This document shows, piece by piece, positions 1 through 4,907 of a stretch of DNA of 14,529 nt. This DNA comes from Chitinophagaceae bacterium. Its GTDB lineage: Bacteria; Bacteroidota; Bacteroidia; Chitinophagales; Chitinophagaceae. The stretch covers positions 1 through 14,529 of the forward strand of contig DPWF01000043.1 in NCBI GenBank assembly GCA_003526435.1. The letters are read 5' to 3'. How positions within the stretch are numbered: position 1 is the first letter of the stretch; each line of letters begins with the position of its first letter. The notes beneath the pieces are model-generated. The model was not told where the DNA came from. It made no database searches and was given only the letters and a program-made list of their open reading frames with translations. A program made the position numbers and the translations under genes.

Positions 1-69
1 AAAAGATGCTTTCAACGCCTCTGTTACCAGCTCTGTTTGAAATAATGTATTTGAATGATTTCTTTTCAT
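1..69 (-). CDS. kdpB: KdpB, potassium-transporting ATPase ATP-binding subunit (N-terminal fragment)
   Basis: Only the first 23 codons are inside the window; the gene runs off the left edge. The ATG at 69 lies 10 bases after the kdpA stop. The readable N-terminus has the pattern FQTELVTEALKASF, which resembles the FxxxLVxxALKxAF start typical of KdpB, the P-type ATPase subunit that hydrolyses ATP and drives K+ through KdpA. The assignment rests on this short match plus position directly after kdpA, the usual kdpFABC order. No P-type ATPase motif (DKTGT) is visible because the fragment is too short. Confidence 0.85.
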   Translation of the reverse strand, partial: MKRNHSNTLFQTELVTEALKASF

Positions 70-79
70 CTTGCTTGTT

Positions 80-1780
80 TTAATTCATGGTAAAGAATTC
101 GGCAATCGGGCCGAGTGCCAGTGATGGGAAGAAGGATAAAGCTGTTACAATCAGTATCACGGCAAAAATCATGATACCAAAAGTGAGTGTGTCTGTTTTC
201 AGCGTTCCTGCTCCTTCGGGAATATGTTTTTTGGATGCCAGCAGGCCTGCAATGGCAACAGGACCAATGATGGGTAAGAAGCGGCTAATTATCAGTACAA
301 AACCAGTGCTGATGTTCCACCATAAATTATTATCACCCAGTCCTTCAAAACCACTTCCATTGTTGGCTGCCGATGAAGTGTACTCATAGAGTATTTCACT
401 GAAACCATGATAGCCCGGATTATTCAGCCAGCCCCCATAGGCTTCAGGATTGTTGACCAGCATATAACTTGATAGTGCAGTACCTGCAAGTATCAGTAAA
501 GGATGAAGCAGGGCAATGATCATGGCAATTTTTATTTCTCTTGCCTCAATTTTCTTACCCATGAATTCCGGCGTGCGACCCACCATTAAACCACTGATGA
601 ATACAGCGAGGATAATAAAAATGAAAAAATTAAGCAGTCCCACACCACAACCGCCATAAAAACTGTTCACCATCATGGCCAGCATTTCATTCATACCACT
701 GAGTGGCATGGTGCTGTCGTGCATAGCATTTACAGATCCTGTAGATATAACGGTGGTTACAATACTCCAGAATCCTGAAGCCGCTGCACCAAAACGAACT
801 TCTTTTCCTTCCATGGCACCCAGACTATTATTGATGCCCATTTTAGTGATGGCTGGATTACCGTTTATTTCCTGGATAATATTGGGAATGGCCAACAAGA
901 GGAAACCAACTGTCATCACACCAAAAATCATCCAGGCCAGTTTTTTTCTTTTGATGAAATAACCAAAGGCAAAAATCATAGAAAAGGGAATGATCAGTTG
1001 TGCGATCATTTGAATGATATTGGTGAAATAGGATGGATTTTCTAATGGATGTGCGCTGTTGGCGCCAAAAAAGCCACCCCCATTGGTACCCAAATGTTTT
1101 ATGGGTATAAATGCAGCTACCGGGCCCCTTGATACCTGTACCGTATCGCCCTGTAAACTTGTATAACTGTCTTTTCCTTCAAAACCCATGGGCATACCAT
1201 TCAATAAAAACAAAATGGCCACTATGATGGAGAGGGGTAATAAAATACGTGTGATTGATTTTACAAAATACACATAGAAATTGCCCAACTCATGTGTTGC
1301 TTTTTCTTTTAAGGCCCTGAACAATACCACGGCAGCAGCAATACCTGTAGCTGCACTTACAAACTGCAGGAACATCAGGTATAACTGACCAAAATAACTT
1401 AATCCGGTTTCTCCGGAATAGTGTTGCAGGTTACAGTTCACCACAAATGAAATAGTGGTATTGAAGGCCAGATCGGCACTCATATCGGGGTTTGCATCCG
1501 GATTGAGTGGCAGCCAGCGCTGGTTCATCAATACAAACATGCCCAGTAAAAACCAGAGCAGATTGATACACAACATAGCCACCATATGTTGTTTCCAGTT
1601 CATCTCCCGTGTTGCATTAATACCGCTGACACGAAACAATAATTTTTCAAAAGGACCCATTACCCGGTCGAGCATGGTGGAATGACCCGCAAACACATTG
1701 GCTATATATTTACCCAACGGTATGGCGAGTAATAAACTGGCGCCAAACATGAGGACGATACCTGTAATTTCAGAATACAT
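80..1780 (-). CDS. kdpA: KdpA, potassium-transporting ATPase potassium-binding subunit
   Basis: This is the 566-residue K+-selective channel-like subunit of the Kdp pump, which takes up K+ when it is scarce and sits in the inner membrane with KdpB and KdpC. The length is close to the roughly 560 residues usual for the family. Four pore-loop segments are visible: NLQHYSGE near 118-124, GTNGGGFFGANSAHP at 231-245, STGSVNAMHDS at 346-356, and NNGSGFEGLGDN at 473-484. About ten hydrophobic helices surround them. The start at 1780 is supported by an MYSEI N-terminus leading straight into the first membrane helix. A KdpF-like ORF lies 53 bases upstream and kdpB 10 bases downstream, so the gene is part of a kdpFAB operon on the minus strand. 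Expression is probably driven by the sigma-54-type element at 2130-2145. The family call is very secure. Confidence 0.98.
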   Translation of the reverse strand: MYSEITGIVLMFGASLLLAIPLGKYIANVFAGHSTMLDRVMGPFEKLLFRVSGINATREMNWKQHMVAMLCINLLWFLLGMFVLMNQRWLPLNPDANPDMSADLAFNTTISFVVNCNLQHYSGETGLSYFGQLYLMFLQFVSAATGIAAAVVLFRALKEKATHELGNFYVYFVKSITRILLPLSIIVAILFLLNGMPMGFEGKDSYTSLQGDTVQVSRGPVAAFIPIKHLGTNGGGFFGANSAHPLENPSYFTNIIQMIAQLIIPFSMIFAFGYFIKRKKLAWMIFGVMTVGFLLLAIPNIIQEINGNPAITKMGINNSLGAMEGKEVRFGAAASGFWSIVTTVISTGSVNAMHDSTMPLSGMNEMLAMMVNSFYGGCGVGLLNFFIFIILAVFISGLMVGRTPEFMGKKIEAREIKIAMIIALLHPLLILAGTALSSYMLVNNPEAYGGWLNNPGYHGFSEILYEYTSSAANNGSGFEGLGDNNLWWNISTGFVLIISRFLPIIGPVAIAGLLASKKHIPEGAGTLKTDTLTFGIMIFAVILIVTALSFFPSLALGPIAEFFTMN

Positions 1781-1833
1781 ATAGGAGAATTAAAATTTTA
1801 AAAATGAATCACCGGTTGTTATGCAGGAGCCAA

Positions 1834-1911
1834 TCAAAACTTTTCAGGCTTTACCAGTACATAACACATGTAACAGAATACCGCAATGGCAATGATGAAT
1901 AAGTACAGCAT
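1834..1911 (-). CDS. kdpF: KdpF-like single-helix peptide
   Basis: This 25-residue ORF (ATG at 1911, TGA at 1834) encodes one membrane helix with the ending YVLVKPEKF. KdpF peptides are about 25-30 residues and typically end in Y-x-L/I-x-x-P/A-E-x-F (YALINAEAF in E. coli), so both the ending and the position just before kdpA fit. KdpF stabilises the KdpABC complex in the lipid membrane in known systems. Its start lies 3 bases after the stop of the preceding micro-ORF, giving the junction TAA-ACC-ATG. A 53-base spacer separates it from kdpA. Confidence 0.78.
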   Translation of the reverse strand: MLYLFIIAIAVFCYMCYVLVKPEKF

Positions 1912-1914
1912 GGT

Positions 1915-1998
1915 TTAAAATTTTTCGAAATAGTTAATAGATCTGAGAAAGAACAGAAAACTGGCAATACCTGCCAGGATAAGCATGACCGTAAGCAT
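1915..1998 (-). CDS. 27-residue membrane micropeptide, possible second KdpF-like subunit
   Basis: ATG at 1998 and TAA at 1915 give a 27-residue, single-helix peptide starting MLTVMLILAGIA and ending INYFEKF. The aromatic-EKF ending resembles the neighbouring KdpF-like peptide, but the proline of the usual PExF motif is replaced by phenylalanine. It sits between two other micro-ORFs, with 3-base gaps and the same TAA-ACC-ATG junction on both sides, which argues for co-translation. It may be a diverged KdpF duplicate or an unrelated small membrane subunit. Family membership is inference from the ending, size and position. Confidence 0.5.
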   Translation of the reverse strand: MLTVMLILAGIASFLFFLRSINYFEKF

Positions 1999-2001
1999 GG
2001 T

Positions 2002-2100
2002 TTAATTTTTTAAGGTTCTGTAAATGATTCCGGCAATAACAATGATGGAATAAAAGCCTGCTACCAAATGCCAGGACTGTAATCTGTTTTTTAGTTTCAT
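2002..2100 (-). CDS. 32-residue single-helix membrane micropeptide, first ORF of the kdp operon
   Basis: ATG at 2100 and TAA at 2002 encode a 32-residue peptide with a basic N-terminus (MKLKNR), one hydrophobic segment (about residues 13-27, GFYSIIVIAGIIY) and a basic tail (RTLKN). It does not carry the KdpF ending. Its ATG lies about 19 bases downstream of the start site predicted from the sigma-54-type element at 2130-2145, so it would be the first gene of the transcript. It is followed after 3 bases by the next micro-ORF. Function is unknown. It could be an accessory subunit, a regulator of Kdp assembly or a leader peptide. Confidence 0.45.
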   Translation of the reverse strand: MKLKNRLQSWHLVAGFYSIIVIAGIIYRTLKN

Positions 2101-2129
2101 ATCAGCATCTGTTGTTGATGCCAGAAAAA

Positions 2130-2145
2130 GGCAATTCAAATGCCT
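2130..2145 (-). promoter_or_regulatory. Putative sigma-54 (RpoN) -24/-12 promoter of the kdp operon
   Basis: Read on the minus strand, the element is AGGCAT, five bases, then TTGCC. This matches the RpoN consensus TGGCAC-N5-TTGCW at the invariant GG (2144-2143) and GC (2132-2131) with the required 10-base spacing. The deviations are A for the first T, T for the sixth-position C, and C in the final W position. Predicted transcription start is about 2119, some 19 bases ahead of the first micro-ORF. A gene for a sigma-54 activator lies immediately upstream at 2984-4321. The match was read by eye and not scored. Confidence 0.5.
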
Positions 2146-2162
2146 GAATCAATAAGGGTGGT

Positions 2163-2196
2163 TAAAACCTAATAGCAGCAAGGATTACAGGTTTTA
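2163..2196. promoter_or_regulatory. Inverted repeat upstream of the kdp promoter, possible activator site
   Basis: TAAAACCT (2163-2170) and AGGTTTTA (2189-2196) are perfect 8-base inverted arms separated by 18 bases. They sit between the upstream gene's terminator and the sigma-54-type element, at about -44 to -77 from the predicted kdp start. NtrC-type activators bind dyads upstream of RpoN promoters, usually somewhat further away. A role as binding site for the neighbouring regulator is inference. Confidence 0.3.
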
Positions 2197-2210
2197 TGTA
2201 GAAAACCGGA

Positions 2211-2240
2211 CAATAAAAAACCCTTTCATTTTGAAAGGGT
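2211..2240 (-). terminator. Rho-independent terminator of the regulator/lipoprotein operon
   Basis: On the minus strand, ACCCTTTCA and TGAAAGGGT form a perfect 9-base stem with a 3-base loop (2220-2240), directly followed by TTTTTT (2220-2215). It lies 23 bases after the stop of the lipoprotein gene. It separates that transcript from the kdp operon downstream, which implies kdp has its own promoter. Confidence 0.88.
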
Positions 2241-2262
2241 GAGGACTATCGTTTTGAAAGGA

Positions 2263-3003
2263 TCAGTTAAGATTCAGACCTATAAAAATACCGACCCATG
2301 GCTTATGCTGGTACACCCATTGTTTCCTGTTTCTGTCTGTCAGAAAATCAAAACCCACAGAAATACCAGTACTGAAATTTTTGAGACCAAGTAAAACTGC
2401 TATACCATAATCAATGGCTACAGCATCGTATTCGTAATCGATATTATTACGCATTGAGATCGGGTTAACAAAAGCAGTACCCACTCCTACAAAGGCCCCT
2501 ATACCGATCCCGGCTTTTGTAAAATAATCTCTTGTTATATTATCAGACAATGATGTTCTTTTAATACTGAACCGATCGCTGCGGTAACCAAAATAAAATG
2601 AACCATTAAAATTGGTATTGAGCTGTTGGGGAAGCGAGCTGGTTACTGGTCTGAATTTGAATGGCGTTGTAAAAACATCAAAATCAAAACCCGATTTACA
2701 CAGCACCACAGCCCGGCTCTTTCCGGGTAACAAATGAACCGTTCCTTTTACGGGTGAACCCGGAACCAGAAAATACAATGAATCTTCCTGATAGAGCTGT
2801 ATTTTTTTTACCGCCTCTTTTTGAAAAGAATCAGGAGAAGCCAAAAAAGAGCGATCTGATTTTCCGGATATGGTATACATTCCTTCTGGTAAATCTTGCA
2901 ATGCATTCTTTTTTACGATTGTACAGCTTGTTTGCATAACAATCCATACTACACAACAGGTCGCTATAAAACAGTATGTTGTTTTAAGATATCTGGTACT
3001 CAT
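2263..3003 (-). CDS. Hypothetical lipoprotein with outer-membrane-type C-terminal region
   Basis: The chosen start, ATG at 3003, gives 246 residues; a further upstream start at 3033 would lie deeper inside the regulator gene. The N-terminus is a hydrophobic segment (residues 8-23) ending in QTSC at 24-27, a weak lipobox with C27 as the candidate lipidated cysteine. Residues 130-246 alternate glycine and aromatic or hydrophobic residues (GIGIGAFVGVGTAF at 165-178, GISVGFDF at 213-220), and the protein ends VGIFIGLNLN, a style typical of outer-membrane beta strands. The gene overlaps the 3' end of the sigma-54 activator by 20 bases, so the two are probably translated together. A perfect terminator follows the stop. 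No family is recognised. A role in envelope or ion homeostasis is only suggested by its neighbours. Confidence 0.75.
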   Translation of the reverse strand: MSTRYLKTTYCFIATCCVVWIVMQTSCTIVKKNALQDLPEGMYTISGKSDRSFLASPDSFQKEAVKKIQLYQEDSLYFLVPGSPVKGTVHLLPGKSRAVVLCKSGFDFDVFTTPFKFRPVTSSLPQQLNTNFNGSFYFGYRSDRFSIKRTSLSDNITRDYFTKAGIGIGAFVGVGTAFVNPISMRNNIDYEYDAVAIDYGIAVLLGLKNFSTGISVGFDFLTDRNRKQWVYQHKPWVGIFIGLNLN

Positions 3004-4321
3004 CGATCTTACGGTATAAAGTAGTAAGTGCAATATTGAGCAATTTAGCTGCTTCTGTTTTATTCCCCTTTGTATAGTTCAATACTTTCTGAATGTGAAT
3101 TTTTTCGGCACTTGCCAGATCAAAGGCCGGGAACTGGTTACGATCTGCAGTTCCCTGCTGAAAATCGGAGGGAAGTGAATCAGGTGTTAATTGATGATTA
3201 TTGGTTAAAATCATACTTCTTTCAATTACATTTTTCAGCTCCCTGATATTGCCTTTCCAGGAATGCGTTTCTAATGCCAGCAGGTATTCTTTTGATAGCT
3301 GTAGTTTTTTCTTATTTAGTTTATCAGCAAAGCGCATTACAAAATGTAGCGCCAGTTCTTCGATATCTGAAATCCTTTCTCGTAATGGTGGCAAATAAAT
3401 CTGGAACACCGATATTCTATAAAAAAGATCTTCCCGAAAATGACCCTGTTTAATTTCATCCTGCAGGTTGCGGTTGGTAGCAGCAATAATGCGAAGGTTT
3501 ACATTAGTGGGTTTACTATCGCCCACTTTTAAAAACTGGCCCGTCTCCAATACACGTAATAATTTAGCCTGCAGGTCAATGGGCATTTCACCAATCTCAT
3601 CGAGAAATACCGTTCCTCCGTTGGCTTCTTCCAGAATACCTTTGGTATCTTTTATGGCACCGGTAAAAGCGCCTGCTTTATGTCCGAACAATTCATTTTC
3701 CAGTAATTCTTTACTGAATGCAGCACAGTTTACAGCTATAAATGGTTGTTTGTTTCTGCCACTGTTGTTATGAATGGCCTGGGCAAATACTTCTTTACCT
3801 GTTCCTGTTTCTCCGTTCAGCAATACAGTGGCATCTGTTACAGATACCCGTTCTGCTGCATCAATAGCCAGCTTTATTGCTTTTGATTTACCCAGTATAC
3901 TGTTAAATGAATATTTATTGCCCAACCTTTTTTCCAGTTGCGCCAGGCGTTTTGATAGTGCCACTTTTTCCATGGCCTTATACAGTAAGGGGATGATGCG
4001 GTTATTATCGTCGCCCTTGGTGATATAATCGAAAGCTCCATTTTTAATAGCCTGAACACTGTCGGGAATATTACCAAATGCTGTAAGCAGAATAACTTCT
4101 GTTAACGGGTATTTTTCTTTTATCTGTACAGACAATTCTACACCATGGGCATCGGGTAGTTTAACATCACAAAGTACCACATCAACTTCCTGTTGTTCCA
4201 GTTTTTTGAGTGCGAGTTTTGCATTGCCTGCCTGTACTACTTCAAAACCTTCCAGTGAAATGATCCTGGAGAGCAGGGTGCGTAGTTTTTCTTCGTCGTC
4301 AATAATAAGAATAGTGTTCAA
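2984..4321 (-). CDS. NtrC-family sigma-54-dependent response regulator
   Basis: This 445-residue protein has three domains in order. The receiver (1-120) has acidic D8-D9-E10, phosphoacceptor D52 in VLCDVKLP, T80 and K102. The AAA+ activator domain (about 138-375) has Walker A GETGTGKE at 170-177, the sigma-54-contacting GAFTGA loop at 217-222, and Walker B VFLDEIGE at 238-245. The Fis-type helix-turn-helix is at 405-442. All parts needed for phosphorylation-controlled activation of RpoN promoters are intact. The only usable start is TTG at 4321, since no in-frame ATG lies just upstream. A TATCTTTG -7 box at 4341-4348 supports a short leader. No histidine kinase is in the window. The next operon on the same strand is kdp, which carries a -24/-12 element, so kdp is the likely target. 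Activation by a kinase downstream of kdp is inference. Confidence 0.95.
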   Translation of the reverse strand: MNTILIIDDEEKLRTLLSRIISLEGFEVVQAGNAKLALKKLEQQEVDVVLCDVKLPDAHGVELSVQIKEKYPLTEVILLTAFGNIPDSVQAIKNGAFDYITKGDDNNRIIPLLYKAMEKVALSKRLAQLEKRLGNKYSFNSILGKSKAIKLAIDAAERVSVTDATVLLNGETGTGKEVFAQAIHNNSGRNKQPFIAVNCAAFSKELLENELFGHKAGAFTGAIKDTKGILEEANGGTVFLDEIGEMPIDLQAKLLRVLETGQFLKVGDSKPTNVNLRIIAATNRNLQDEIKQGHFREDLFYRISVFQIYLPPLRERISDIEELALHFVMRFADKLNKKKLQLSKEYLLALETHSWKGNIRELKNVIERSMILTNNHQLTPDSLPSDFQQGTADRNQFPAFDLASAEKIHIQKVLNYTKGNKTEAAKLLNIALTTLYRKIDEYQIS

Positions 4322-4340
4322 CCGCGGGAATTTGTGAGTA

Positions 4341-4348
4341 CAAAGATA
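4341..4348 (-). promoter_or_regulatory. Bacteroidota -7 box for the NtrC-type regulator gene
   Basis: The minus strand reads TATCTTTG, an exact match to the Bacteroidota primary-sigma -7 consensus TAnnTTTG. It lies 19 bases before the TTG start codon, predicting a leader of only about a dozen bases. No clear TTTG-type -33 box is seen upstream, where the hairpin repeat begins. Confidence 0.5.
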
Positions 4349-4357
4349 GTAGGAAGA

Positions 4358-4427
4358 GAAACAGAAGAACAGTGGAACAGAGAAATATCCAATTTCGAAG
4401 TTGGGAGTTGCTCTGTTCTTCTGTTTC
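4358..4427. repeat. Hairpin repeat, copy A (truncated right arm)
   Basis: The outer arms GAAACAGAAGAACAG (4358-4372) and CTGTTCTTCTGTTTC (4413-4427) are perfect 15-base complements. The centre at 4376-4404 is a 29-base stretch identical to 4849-4877 in copy B and in the same orientation. Compared with copy B, the right arm lacks the ATTTCTCTG portion, so the hairpin is imperfect. It lies between the 128-residue gene and the promoter of the NtrC-type regulator. Confidence 0.85.
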
Positions 4428-4435
4428 CCTATTCC

Positions 4436-4822
4436 TTATTCCTCTGTTTTCCCCGCCTGAACGGCATCTATTTTTACAATGGCTTCTACTTTTTTTCTTT
4501 GTTTGCCTTCTATATAAGAAAATGAAAGTTTAATGGTTTGATCCGGTTGTTTTGTGAGTACGAAACCACCAGGTGCATACAGATTTTTAATAACAAACAG
4601 TGACTGTTTTGGCTGCTCATCAAATTCCGAAACGGCGATATAAATATTATCTGTTACCTCATGTGTTTCCGGCTGTTTTGCACTGCCGCTTTTATTAGAC
4701 ACCGAATACACAGTTACAAAAATATCCGCTGTTTCTGTCTTATGCGTTGATCTGATATTGTTCAACACATAAGAGAGACTTGCATTATTTACTTTTTGTA
4801 CTGGCAGTTGCTGAGCAAACAT
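4436..4822 (-). CDS. Hypothetical protein, probably exported, with a disturbed 5' end
   Basis: From the only ATG (4822) this is 128 residues, starting MFAQQLPVQKV. FAQQ looks like the cleavage site of a Bacteroidota signal peptide, not the start of a mature protein. Reading upstream in frame, the codons give a hydrophobic run, IFLCCSVLLFSQT, that joins directly to MFAQQ but lies largely inside hairpin repeat copy B and has no ATG. The true start may be a non-ATG codon in the repeat, or the repeat may have replaced the original signal peptide. The rest is beta-rich and polar, with no recognised domain. The last residues (KTEE) come from AACAGAGGAA-like sequence that resembles the repeat at the other end. 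The gene is codirectional with the helicase upstream. No function can be assigned. Confidence 0.6.
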   Translation of the reverse strand: MFAQQLPVQKVNNASLSYVLNNIRSTHKTETADIFVTVYSVSNKSGSAKQPETHEVTDNIYIAVSEFDEQPKQSLFVIKNLYAPGGFVLTKQPDQTIKLSFSYIEGKQRKKVEAIVKIDAVQAGKTEE

Positions 4823-4831
4823 GGTTTGGGA

Positions 4832-4907
4832 AAACAGAAGAACAGAGCAACAGAGAAATATCCAATTTCGAAGTTGGACATTTCTCTGTTGCTCTGTTCT
4901 TCTGTTT
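4832..4907. repeat. Hairpin repeat, copy B (perfect 28-base arms)
   Basis: The arms at 4832-4859 and 4880-4907 are perfect 28-base reverse complements built of AACAGAAGAACAG and related units. After one mismatch a further 5-base stem follows (TCCAA/TTGGA), closed by an 8-base loop containing TTCGAA. The helicase stop codon (4906-4908) overlaps the end of the right arm. On the minus strand the hairpin is followed by TTTT, so it could also act as a weak terminator or an RNA-stability element between the helicase and the 128-residue gene. It is a direct repeat of copy A. Confidence 0.92.

Noticed and set aside
2111..2126. Second GG/GC pair (TGGCATCAACAACAGATGC) near the kdp promoter as a sigma-54 site
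   Set aside because: The GG and GC are 14 bases apart instead of the required 10.
2754..2939. Plus-strand ORF inside the lipoprotein gene
   Set aside because: It is an antisense shadow of a protein with a clear signal sequence and has no family character.
4334..4525. Plus-strand ORF with an EISNFEVG-like peptide
   Set aside because: Its repetitive peptide is a translation of hairpin repeat copy A and the antisense of the neighbouring gene; the same peptide recurs at copy B.
4358..4907. CRISPR array
   Set aside because: Only two copies, separated by a 400-base gene, and the unit is a long hairpin; no repeat-spacer pattern or cas genes exist.
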